From: Verrucomicrobiaceae bacterium
GTDB taxonomy: Bacteria; Verrucomicrobiota; Verrucomicrobiia; Verrucomicrobiales; Verrucomicrobiaceae
Assembly: GCA_019694165.1 (NCBI GenBank)
Contig: JAIBCL010000006.1
Span: 248,001 to 312,000 of the forward strand
Length of the DNA: 64,000 nucleotides
Direction: 5' to 3'
Shown piece after piece: positions 37,874 to 46,852 of the stretch. The number at the start of each line of letters is the position of its first letter. The stretch's first letter is position 1. The notes below the pieces were generated by a model. The model did not search any database, was not told where the DNA came from, and saw only the letters and a program-made list of their open reading frames with translations. The position numbers were made by a program, and so were the translations under genes.

Positions 37874-38253
37874 GGGATCATTCGTTCGCGGACGAGGGCA
37901 AAAACCTTGCCTGCGGGACGAAGTTGCGCAAGCACCGGCAACCATCTGCCAAGTTCCGCCTCGTGCGGTCGGTCCACTGCCAGGGCTTACGCATGAACCG
38001 AAGGCACAAGCCTCAAATCTATGATTTGCCCCGCAAGATTCAGGATTCCACAGATGGATTCAGAAGAAGTCCAATCCGTGGTCACCCTGAATCCGTGGGA
38101 ATTCACTCAGAAGCAATTCATGCGTAAGCCCTGGTCCACTGCGGCCGTCGGATTTCTGTTTCTTGCACCCCATTCGATTCGTGCCACTGTCGCCCTCCAC
38201 AAAAAACCGCCCCGTATCCTGATTCTCAAATCCTGAATCCTCCCCGCCCCCCC
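37874..38253. other. Divergent region with a 155-bp inverted-repeat element
   Basis: These 380 bp lie between the divergent Pro-rich secreted gene and fba. The element at 37980-38134 fills the centre. The remaining 119 bp before the fba ATG must hold its promoter. I see TTGCAC near 38163 but no convincing -10. Confidence 0.5.
37980..38134. repeat. Palindromic MITE-like element upstream of fba
   Basis: Perfect 18-bp terminal inverted repeats at 37980-37997 and 38117-38134 enclose a 119-bp interior. The interior is itself imperfectly palindromic: GATTCCACAGATGGATTCAG near 38043 and CTGAATCCGTGGGAATTC near 38088. The 8-mer TCCACTGC occurs next to both ends, in the same orientation (37973-37980 and 38135-38142). 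No coding frame lies inside. It may form a long hairpin in the region between fba and its neighbour. Confidence 0.65.
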
Positions 38254-39285
<1,032 letters not shown>

Positions 39286-39330
39286 ACCGAATCCAAGCCA
39301 GCCTGGACAGTTTTTCCTGCTGTTTCGTTG

Positions 39331-40740
39331 TCACCGTGCCAGGGAGTATGCCAGACGATCATCGTAGATCGCCTGACACAGATCCGCGATCTCAGAAGGA
39401 GGCCACGATGAAGGAGCCACGAACTCCCAGACTTGAACTCCCATCGCTTCACTCCACTCCTTAGTGATCAGCGGAACTTCATGGATGATCGGCGCAAGAT
39501 GGTTCGCAATCTCGGGACAAAGCTCCCGGTAAGCAATGTTGGACAACCGCACAGCTCCGGCAGGCGCTGATCCGCATGCTCGGCATGCACCGACAACACC
39601 GCGTCCGACGACGATTGGCGAGTCTCCTCCATCGATTGTCCAATACGCTTCGTTCAAATCAATCGCCACTCCGGCACCCAGTTTCGCACTATCGAAGTGC
39701 AAGAATTCACGCAGCCGCCGAAGGTGAATGCTGATTGCCTCCTGCATCTCGATAGCGCACTTGACGGCGGCAGAGACCGGCTTGGTCTGATAAACGACTT
39801 CACATTCCAGCTCTAAAAAGTGAACCAGCGCACCATCTCCCGTGAATTTGTCAAAGACCCCTCCGTTCCGGTGAGTCACTGCTGTCAGGAGTTTCACCAA
39901 CTGTTCGAGCCAATCGCCAAAGAGCTGGCCCTGATCGGCCTGCTCCATGCAAAAAGTTGAACGCCGTAAATCGAGCGACAGCGTCGCAGTGCGCCTGCTC
40001 GCCAACGCAGCCTTCTCATTCTTTCTGTCCCAAGGGGGCGTCAGGCGCACGTTGGAAGCAGTCTTTGGATCTGAATCATCCCAATAACGCTTTGAGATTT
40101 CTTTTGGTAACGCGGCAAACCTGTGCTCTCGATTTCTGAAAAGATCAAACAGCACCAACCCGATAGTGTGCGCGTACATCCGCGCAAAGTTCTCTTCATC
40201 TGATTCCCTCCCATCACAAACCAATGTAGCCGGGTAAGCGTACGCACAATAGTTCACATCATTCCCTGCGTCGGGCTTGCCTGCAACTGGCAGATAACAA
40301 TGAGAAGAGTTAGCGATTTTAACAGGCACGCAAGTCACGGAATACCGATGTGTCTCATTTAGGGGGCGACGCTGGTCGTCACCGCGCAAAGAAGCAAGAC
40401 CCGGATTCTCGGTCAAATGCCGCAACGCCTCTTTAAGTTCTAATAAAGTGCGCGAATGCTTCGAGTGAGGACGGCAATAACTAAGCTCGCATCTGCCGGC
40501 GATCTTGACGACAAATGCATCGGCTTTCGTCATAGATAACACTGTTAGTGTTCTTCTCAATTCGCTGTCATAATCGGTTGTCGCCCACCACTCTTTGAAC
40601 GCGGTCACGAAAAACCCAATAATCTCACTCGCATCTTTTGGTGAACGAGTGACTGCGGCAGTCAAGGCGGAAGATTTTCCCTCCGAACGAAGTCTCGAAA
40701 TTGGTCCGCCTGACGTCCGGGGGCTATTCTTAGTGAACAT
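39331..40740 (-). CDS. Class III nucleotidyl cyclase-like protein
   Basis: A 469-residue protein. The ATG at 40740 (MFTKNSP) is chosen over a TTG at 40767, and overlaps the receiver gene by 11 bp. The first 240 residues are unrecognised and contain several Cys (YCRP, VTCVPV, HCYLP, NYCAYAYP, LVCDG). The C-terminal region follows class III cyclases: both metal Asp are present (D257 in LSLDLRRST and D302 in DKFTGDGALVHF), then AAVKCAIEMQEA. The transition-state motif reads GRGVVGACRACGSAPAG where VNxAAR is usual, so Arg387 is kept but Asn is replaced. It may make a cyclic nucleotide or be a degenerate signalling domain. Confidence 0.75.
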   Translation of the reverse strand: MFTKNSPRTSGGPISRLRSEGKSSALTAAVTRSPKDASEIIGFFVTAFKEWWATTDYDSELRRTLTVLSMTKADAFVVKIAGRCELSYCRPHSKHSRTLLELKEALRHLTENPGLASLRGDDQRRPLNETHRYSVTCVPVKIANSSHCYLPVAGKPDAGNDVNYCAYAYPATLVCDGRESDEENFARMYAHTIGLVLFDLFRNREHRFAALPKEISKRYWDDSDPKTASNVRLTPPWDRKNEKAALASRRTATLSLDLRRSTFCMEQADQGQLFGDWLEQLVKLLTAVTHRNGGVFDKFTGDGALVHFLELECEVVYQTKPVSAAVKCAIEMQEAISIHLRRLREFLHFDSAKLGAGVAIDLNEAYWTIDGGDSPIVVGRGVVGACRACGSAPAGAVRLSNIAYRELCPEIANHLAPIIHEVPLITKEWSEAMGVQVWEFVAPSSWPPSEIADLCQAIYDDRLAYSLAR

Positions 40741-41284
40741 GACTTTCGTTTGCCAAAACTTGATCAATCATTTTAGCCAGATGCTCCACCATGTGGGCTC
40801 CGTCCGCAGGTTTTGGGAACAGCAGGCAATGCTGCGCCGCAGGGCCGATGCGCCTCCACGTCTCTGGGTATGCTGTGTGGATTATGACTCGGTCAGAAGT
40901 GATGATCTCCTCTTGAACGATCATCTCAAGGATAGCAGTGCCAGCCATCTTGATGGTGCCATCCTGTTGGCCCTGTCCGAGATCGAGGAGTACAATTGTC
41001 GGCTGTTCACGCCTTGCAAATTCAAGAAATCCTTCCTGATCTGGTACAACCACATAGATTAGTTTTACTTTGCGGTAATTTAGAATCACAGGAAACTCCA
41101 ATCTATATCCCCCTCCATTCGCCCGACCACCCTTCCGGTAATCGTTCCTTTGTTCCAGAACCTCATCCTCGGGTATTACATTTGGATGAAGAAAATCGAT
41201 AAAATAATCATACAGCGCCATTGGGAGCCACTCGACCGTTGAAGGTTCGTCGTCAAAGTGAGCAATGAGAATCTCGTTAGCCAT
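40730..41284 (-). CDS. Response-regulator receiver protein with long internal insertion
   Basis: A 184-residue stand-alone receiver. The acidic pair is in IAHFDDEPS (D11, D12), the phospho-acceptor in IVLLDLGQG (D101), the switch Thr in VIIHTAYPE (T137) and the Lys in LLFPKPAD (K158). All key residues are kept. The acceptor Asp is about 45 residues later than in CheY-like domains because of an insertion (about residues 25-70: FIDFLHPNVIPEDEV ... GGRANGGGYRLEF). No DNA-binding output domain. It overlaps the kinase stop by 8 bp and the cyclase start by 11 bp, so it probably links kinase and cyclase. Confidence 0.82.
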   Translation of the reverse strand: MANEILIAHFDDEPSTVEWLPMALYDYFIDFLHPNVIPEDEVLEQRNDYRKGGRANGGGYRLEFPVILNYRKVKLIYVVVPDQEGFLEFARREQPTIVLLDLGQGQQDGTIKMAGTAILEMIVQEEIITSDRVIIHTAYPETWRRIGPAAQHCLLFPKPADGAHMVEHLAKMIDQVLANESHVH

Positions 41285-43706
41285 TGATTGGGGTGGTTAA
41301 TGGAAGGTTTCGGGGTATCCGTATCGTAAATACGGTGCGCGCCGGCGAATCGCGCCGGTTACTCAGCAATTGCGATTCGACAGTCGGATGTGGACCGCCG
41401 TGCGCTTTTACTATTTTCTCTACGACAGGAAGACCCAGTCCTGTTCCTGGTCTTGCGGCCCCCCTGCTGCCAACAGGCTTTCTTACAAACTCCTTGAAAA
41501 TTTCCCCCCAATCTCTTGGATCGATGTACACACCAATGTTCTCCACGCTGAGCGACCAGAACTCTCTATCCAGTTCCAATCTCAAACTAACTTGCTGTTC
41601 GCGGAATGAATACTTGATGGCATTATCAACAAGGTTGAACACTGCAATCTCCAAGAGTCCACGGTCCATCGAAAAAGTGTCCGAAACACTGTGCGGCAAT
41701 CGACTAACAAGAGAGTTGATGGCAACTTCTCTTTTTTCGGCTTCGGGCTTCAGGCATGTGCAGACTTCACCCACAAGTTCTTTCACAGAATGAGCGCCTG
41801 GACGAAGTTTTTCAGGGGTAATCTCAGTCACAAGAAACCTCGACTCTTCCAACAAAATGCGCGTTTTGTTGTAGAACATGTAAGCCCGATCCAAGGCCCG
41901 ATGAAAACGCGCTCTGTGTAGTTCGGATATTTCCCCCGTGGTCTGAAAGCGATTGAATACAGCAAGAGCGGTCTGAATATAGCTCATCCCAGTCAAGCCT
42001 GATCGAATGGCGTGACGCACTTCCAGCAAGTTGTTGAGTTCTCGTTGAACACTGGCCTCGGCTCTTAACTCTTGACCGAGTTCCGCGCAAAAAAATGCGA
42101 TGATCTCCTCCTCATACTTGCTGAGGTAAGGCCGTTTCAAAGCGATTCTTAGGGTGTCAGTATCGCAAAAAGACTCCTGTTCGCCTTGCGCCTGAACTGG
42201 AGGAATGTCAAATGTCCAAACCCAACGTTTATCTTTCTTCCCGTGAATCGACGCTGCAATTGCGATCGGCTTGGTTTCTGGAGCGAATACGCTAGTTTTC
42301 TCCAGCCATTCTTCGCCTCCCAGCAAGCGACATGTTAATGTCGGTTCGTTTGGCTTGCATTGGAAAACCGCAGTTGAGGTGATGCCGGGCACCAAATCGC
42401 ATAGCAGCTCAAAGAGTTTTTGACGATGTTGCTCGCTATCGAGCGATCCGGGCACAAATCCTTGCGAGATCGCGCGCATTGCCTGGTGGGTTTCAATACC
42501 CGGAATAACGTCCGCAAGAAACTTGCAAACTAGATGCAGAATTGCAGCGTCACTCTCGCTAAACTCGGCGCTGAGATTTTGTGTTTTGTTGTAGAGCACA
42601 ATCACTGCCATTGCATGATCTTGCACCAAAACGGGGGCTGCCATCCATGCCAACTGCTTGGCGTTCAAACCCGACTCGCTTTCAATCAAGTCCGAGAGAT
42701 TGGGGTCAATTTCCTCGGTGCCCAGTACGCGCCCTCGTTCCTGTGCGTCGTGAAAATTGTCCAGACGTACAAGCGTGCGCTCGGAAGAGAGCATGCGGGT
42801 AATGATGCTTCCAGGGCCGGCCACAAGTTGTTTGAGATCAAGGTCGATCGTACTTGCTGCTGCCTGAACACCGAGATTTTTTTCATGTTGAAAGATAATG
42901 CACGCTTGCGCCTTCGTGATGTCCCTTACGGCTAGTGAGACAGCGTGTAGTAATTTACCCTTCTCAAGCTGGAGGTTGATGTCTTTGCCTATCTTCTTGT
43001 ATGCTTCCAACTGCCTTCTTTTTCGGCTTCGATCAATGACCACTGTCAAACCATCCGCAAGTAGTCGCAATACCTGCATTTGAGCAGGCTTGACGGGATC
43101 GGGGCAAGATAGCTGGAGAAAACCAACCGATGGTTGATTTGCCTGGTCGCCGTTTTGAGCCAGAGAAAAGAAGCAACACTCTCCATTGCGTTCAATTGAC
43201 TTCTTTACCGTGACATCGACATTGATCGGCCATGGGTGCGAATCATCAGATGGTGGTTGATCTGCGGCGTCACAAAATGACGCGAATTGTCGCTCGAAAG
43301 TTCTGCCCAACTCTGGAGGGAGGCTTTCAGGAAGAGAAACCAAATCAAGATTCAATCTGTTTTTGGGTTCGTCGCGCAACCACAGATATGCACTCGCCTT
43401 ATCCTGGCCGGTCACTCTGCGAGCCGCCTCCAAATACTGCCTCCGACTTGGTGTCTCAGTTCGCGTGACCAGTTCTAAAACTGACATTGCCTCCTCAAAA
43501 GGAGGGTCGTCTTGGCTAGAGGTTTTGTTTTTGAAGCCAAGCATGTCGACATCTAGAAGTTCACGGCTACGAATGTGGATAGTCGTAGTCGGATTTACGA
43601 GTCTTAACCGCGCAGTCTTTCTGACCGTGCGTTTAATGTAGTGTACCACTGCATCTGTTTTCAGTTTCACTTTGGCGAGACAGAGGGTGCCAATGATGGT
43701 CGCCAC
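41277..43706 (-). CDS. Multi-GAF sensor histidine kinase
   Basis: A cytosolic kinase of 809 residues from the GTG at 43706. This start is chosen because a GGAGGAG at 43713-43719 sits 6 nt before it. The ATG at 43727 is the longer alternative and lies on the repeat junction. In long-form numbering, GAF-like domains lie at about 90-230, 245-410 and 430-550. The dimerisation box is LLEVRHAIRSGLTGM (H572). The ATPase shows the N box FNLVDNAIKYS, a weak G1 (VENIGVYI), the F box IFKEFVRKP and G2 GTGLGLPVVEKIVKAHGG. No membrane helix. It is the first gene of the three-gene block. Confidence 0.88.
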   Translation of the reverse strand: MATIIGTLCLAKVKLKTDAVVHYIKRTVRKTARLRLVNPTTTIHIRSRELLDVDMLGFKNKTSSQDDPPFEEAMSVLELVTRTETPSRRQYLEAARRVTGQDKASAYLWLRDEPKNRLNLDLVSLPESLPPELGRTFERQFASFCDAADQPPSDDSHPWPINVDVTVKKSIERNGECCFFSLAQNGDQANQPSVGFLQLSCPDPVKPAQMQVLRLLADGLTVVIDRSRKRRQLEAYKKIGKDINLQLEKGKLLHAVSLAVRDITKAQACIIFQHEKNLGVQAAASTIDLDLKQLVAGPGSIITRMLSSERTLVRLDNFHDAQERGRVLGTEEIDPNLSDLIESESGLNAKQLAWMAAPVLVQDHAMAVIVLYNKTQNLSAEFSESDAAILHLVCKFLADVIPGIETHQAMRAISQGFVPGSLDSEQHRQKLFELLCDLVPGITSTAVFQCKPNEPTLTCRLLGGEEWLEKTSVFAPETKPIAIAASIHGKKDKRWVWTFDIPPVQAQGEQESFCDTDTLRIALKRPYLSKYEEEIIAFFCAELGQELRAEASVQRELNNLLEVRHAIRSGLTGMSYIQTALAVFNRFQTTGEISELHRARFHRALDRAYMFYNKTRILLEESRFLVTEITPEKLRPGAHSVKELVGEVCTCLKPEAEKREVAINSLVSRLPHSVSDTFSMDRGLLEIAVFNLVDNAIKYSFREQQVSLRLELDREFWSLSVENIGVYIDPRDWGEIFKEFVRKPVGSRGAARPGTGLGLPVVEKIVKAHGGPHPTVESQLLSNRRDSPARTVFTIRIPRNLPLTTPING

Positions 43707-43722
43707 GATTTGCTCCTCCGAA

Positions 43723-44193
<471 letters not shown>

Positions 44194-44355
44194 CCGGCGT
44201 ATCTGCCGCGCGGTGGGTGCGGGCGGACGTGGCTATGCTTTTCGCGCTGCATTCTCCGGGAGCGCCCGGTATTCGTTTTTCAGTTCAAGGCAGGAGCCTG
44301 AACGCTGAAAATTGGATCATGGATGGAATGGCACTGAAATGAGGCATCCAGCAGC

Positions 44356-44499
44356 GTGGCCGACCTCACCTTCTACCAAAACGTGCAGGCCGCCGTCCGG
44401 CGCGGCGTGCCCGGGGCCGACACCATCCTCGCCGACCTCGCCAGCCGCTTCCCCGGCCGCTCCAAAGCCACGCCGCCAGCCGCCGCCGCGCCCAAATGA
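44356..44499 (+). CDS. Short ORF, possibly the remnant N-terminus of a repeat protein
   Basis: A 47-codon frame from GTG at 44356: ADLTFYQNVQAAVRRGVPGADTILADLASRFPGR then SKATPPAAAAPK. The amphipathic start looks like real protein and the Ala/Pro tail like a linker. Directly after its stop, the DNA encodes heptad repeats in two other frames (44516-44975). It may therefore be the surviving N-terminus of a gene broken by frameshifts, or a genuine mini-protein. No good Shine-Dalgarno. Confidence 0.4.
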   Translation: MADLTFYQNVQAAVRRGVPGADTILADLASRFPGRSKATPPAAAAPK

Positions 44500-44515
44500 T
44501 GCCGCCCCGGAGCGC

Positions 44516-44975
44516 AGTTTCAGCACTTTGGAGCCGGAAACGCCAAAAATGACGCCCAAGCCCCCGGTTTCGCAGTTCGGAGCCTCGGGGCCGGAGCAAA
44601 AAACCTCGGCGCCGGAGCAAAAAGCTCCAACCCCGGAGCACAAAGCTCCGAACTTCCCGCAAAAAGCCCCAAACTCGCAGATCCAAGCCCCGGTGCCGGA
44701 GTAAGAAGCTCCGACCCCGGAGCTATCATCCCTCGAACCCGGAGCAAAAAGCACCGCCCTCGGAGCAAATCGCCCCGGCCCCGGAGCACAAAGCTCCGGC
44801 CTCGGAGCAGGAAGCTCCGGCAGCGGAGCACAAAGCTCCGGCCAGTCCCGCCAGTCCTGCCGAGAACCGCCCGGCAAACCGAATCCCCCCCCAGTCCCGA
44901 ATCAGCGAAGTGCCCGTCCCGCTGGCCGAGTCTGTTGCAAACCCTTGGAGTCCGGAAGTTGTACTCACGCGATGA
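44516..44975 (+). pseudogene. Decayed heptapeptide-repeat (PEQKAPx) gene
   Basis: One frame encodes GPEQKTSAPEQKAPTPEHKA and further units up to a TAA at 44702-44704. Another frame resumes with NPEQKAPPSEQIAPAPEHKA, continues to APAAEHKAPASPASPAENRP, and ends at a TGA at 44973-44975. The 21-bp period is constant except for one 22-bp step between 44718 and 44740, which accounts for the frame change. So a once-continuous repeat protein seems to have suffered an insertion and a nonsense change. Its 3' end overlaps the stop of the DUF1826 gene on the other strand. Confidence 0.55.
44592..44840. repeat. 21-bp tandem array of short palindromes
   Basis: About twelve units start at 44592, 44613, 44634, 44655, 44676, 44697, 44718, 44740, 44761, 44782, 44803 and 44824. 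The best units read CGGAGCANNAAGCTCCG, a 6-bp stem with a 5-nt centre. Two middle units (44655, 44676) are degenerate. There are no unique spacers, so it is not a CRISPR array. Confidence 0.8.
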
Positions 44976-45675
44976 GCAACAGCCGGGTTGCATCACCGGG
45001 CAGTGTTTCCGGCGCACGATGAACGCATGGCGGGACCACGCAACCTGCGTGCTCCGTCGCGATCTTCCATAGATGGCCGACGCCGAAGACGAACGGACGC
45101 GCCCCTGGCAGCGGCGCGTAGTGCAAATCGTAGCAGTGATCGTTCAGCCACTCCCGGAACGCTTCATCGTCCGCACCGCCGCATTCCGCCAGGAGGGCGG
45201 CGCGCGTTGCCGGATGATCCACCTTGCGCTCCGCGTCCTCATTGTTCAGCCCCTCGCTCGCCGCACCGTGATACGTGCACAGCCAGGTGTCCGCCGGCAC
45301 CGTCGCACTGTCGGCGTGGAAGGAATAGACCTCGGTGTTGATCAGTCCCGGGCACGGCTCGCGCAGGTGACCGAAGACCGCGTTCAGCTCCGGCTGCAGC
45401 CCCAGCGCTTCCAGTCGCGCTCGATCCGCCAGCATCAGCTTCACCGCCTGCCGCCCCGCCGCACTCAAAGGCAGCGCCTGCAATTCCTCCGCCTCCAGCC
45501 CCACGATCCCCGCGCCAGGTGGCAGTGCCGACACGATCTCCGCAAAATCCCCCTCCAGCACCCGCGGCCAGCACAACGCATTGATCCCATGTTCAAACCG
45601 CGTGTCCGCCAATTCGTGGAAACTCCCCACCACCCGCACGCGGGGAGAAGCAAACGACAGGGCGGGGGATGACAT
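44965..45675 (-). CDS. DUF1826 domain-containing protein
   Basis: A 236-residue soluble protein starting at the ATG at 45675. It follows DUF1826: HELADTRFEHGINALCWPRVLEGDFAEIV, an unstructured acidic middle, CPGLINTEVYSFHADSATVPADTWLCTYHGAASEGLNNEDA, then PFVFGVGHLWKIATEHAG and a terminal HRAPETLPGDATRLLL. The His/Cys positions suggest a cupin-like metal-binding fold. In proteobacteria relatives often lie beside zinc-responsive genes. No Zur-type site or zinc gene is visible here. Confidence 0.75.
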   Translation of the reverse strand: MSSPALSFASPRVRVVGSFHELADTRFEHGINALCWPRVLEGDFAEIVSALPPGAGIVGLEAEELQALPLSAAGRQAVKLMLADRARLEALGLQPELNAVFGHLREPCPGLINTEVYSFHADSATVPADTWLCTYHGAASEGLNNEDAERKVDHPATRAALLAECGGADDEAFREWLNDHCYDLHYAPLPGARPFVFGVGHLWKIATEHAGCVVPPCVHRAPETLPGDATRLLLIA

Positions 45676-45873
45676 CGTGCAGTCACTCGCTCAGGATGGA
45701 CGCGGAAGCCAGCGGAGTATGCGTGCTTCCCGGGAGGCCGCTCATCCACATCGTCTCATCGCCCCCCGTTGGAGAATTCAGTTTCGGCGATGACAGACGC
45801 GCGCGTACGATGAAGCAGAATGAGAATGCGCGGCTGGCAAGGTCACCGCGACTTGCTGGATTCATTCGCCCGC

Positions 45874-46827
45874 CTACGGCAGCGGTCTGTCTGCAGCGAC
45901 GCGGAAGAAGCGGCGGGCCGCGCCGGTGAAGGTCACGAGCTTCGTCGTCGTGCCGCCGGGGCCGGTGGTGAAGTAGCCGATGCTGTTGTCCGTGGCCCAC
46001 GCGCCGGGGCCGGTGCTCAGGAGCGTGGTGCTCGTCTCGATGCGGTAGAGGCGCGTCGGTCGCGTGGTGGCGATCTGCAGTGTCACCTGCGTCATGCCGG
46101 CATTGTAGGTCTGGGACACGATGCGGAGGAAATCTCCGGCGCTGTTCGGATCGGTGTCGGCGGCGTATTCGGCAGCGTCGCTCTGCCCGTCGTGATCGCG
46201 GTCGGTGCCGATGCCGGCCACGCTGAGGTTGCCGAATTTTTGAAACTCCCACGCATCGGCGATGCCGTCGGCGTCGAGGTCGGGCGCGGTCATCGTGTCG
46301 GTGTAGAGATCGCCCGTGCCGATGTTGATCCAGCCGGTGTTGGCGCTGTAGGCGTAGCCGAGAAAATTGCCTGAGGTGAGATCGAAGTGCGGGCGGTTTG
46401 GATCGTTCGCGCCGGCCCAGCCGAAGTTGATCCAGCCGATGTTCGCTCCATACGCAAAGCCGCTGAGATTTCCCGCGCCGTCGTGATTCACGCCGCAGTC
46501 GGTCGCCGTGGTGTTCGAGTAGGTGTGCCCGTTCGATGGCGTGCCATCACCCAGATGAATCCAGCCGAGGTTCGCGGCATAGATGTAGCCGGAGAGAAAC
46601 GCCTCGCCGATCACGACGCCGTCCGCACCGGAGGCCCGCCAGTTGTGCCAGCCGGTGTTCGCGCCCCAGGCGAAGTGATCGGCGGGACTCATGGTGGATT
46701 GAGCGGTGGCATGGTGATTGAAGCCCACGAGAAAAAGGCACAGCGCCATGAGGCGCGCAGCGCGGCCTGGGTGCGCGCTCATGTCGCGGATGGCGATGAT
46801 GATTTGAGGTGTGATGTGAGTTTTCAT
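45874..46827 (-). CDS. Secreted protein with NxGWI repeats and a calcium-binding-like segment
   Basis: A 317-residue exported protein from the ATG at 46827 with a late signal (RLMALCLFLVGFNHHATAQ). The mature part has at least four similar units: HFAWGANTGWHNWRA, YIYAANLGWIHLGDG, FAYGANIGWINFGWAG and YAYSANTGWINIGTG. Next are two Asp-rich motifs of thrombospondin type 3 form (DLDADGIADAWEFQKFG, GTDRDHDGQSDAAEYAADTDPNSAGD) and a C-terminal beta domain (TTRPTRLYRIETSTTL) common in verrucomicrobial secreted proteins. The function is unknown. It is followed upstream by two beta-helix genes on the same strand. Confidence 0.85.
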   Translation of the reverse strand: MKTHITPQIIIAIRDMSAHPGRAARLMALCLFLVGFNHHATAQSTMSPADHFAWGANTGWHNWRASGADGVVIGEAFLSGYIYAANLGWIHLGDGTPSNGHTYSNTTATDCGVNHDGAGNLSGFAYGANIGWINFGWAGANDPNRPHFDLTSGNFLGYAYSANTGWINIGTGDLYTDTMTAPDLDADGIADAWEFQKFGNLSVAGIGTDRDHDGQSDAAEYAADTDPNSAGDFLRIVSQTYNAGMTQVTLQIATTRPTRLYRIETSTTLLSTGPGAWATDNSIGYFTTGPGGTTTKLVTFTGAARRFFRVAADRPLP

Positions 46828-46852
46828 GGCTCTGCATTTTTTGGCTGCTGCA

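Larger units (their letters stand above)
39286..43722. mobile_element. Putative acquired island inserted in fba (no integrase seen)
   Basis: A 4.4-kb block bounded by direct repeats of the fba 3' half and holding three overlapping minus-strand genes. Its base composition differs visibly: hand counts give 24/60 GC at 40501-40560 and 25/60 at 42841-42900, against 42/60 at 39001-39060 in fba. No transposase, integrase, terminal inverted repeat or tRNA is present. Entry by site-specific recombination with a lost integrase, or by single-crossover integration of a circular molecule carrying an fba fragment, would both give this layout. Confidence 0.7.

Noticed and set aside
39300-39320. Intrinsic terminator after the intact fba
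   Set aside because: CCAGCCTGG has only a 4-bp stem with a 1-nt loop, so the following T-run is not enough to call a terminator.
39286-43722. A conventional IS or transposon
   Set aside because: No transposase, no terminal inverted repeats, and the flanking repeat of 471 bp is far longer than a target-site duplication.
44592-44840. Possible CRISPR array
   Set aside because: The 21-bp units are contiguous with no unique spacers, and no cas genes are present. The period of 21 fits heptad coding.
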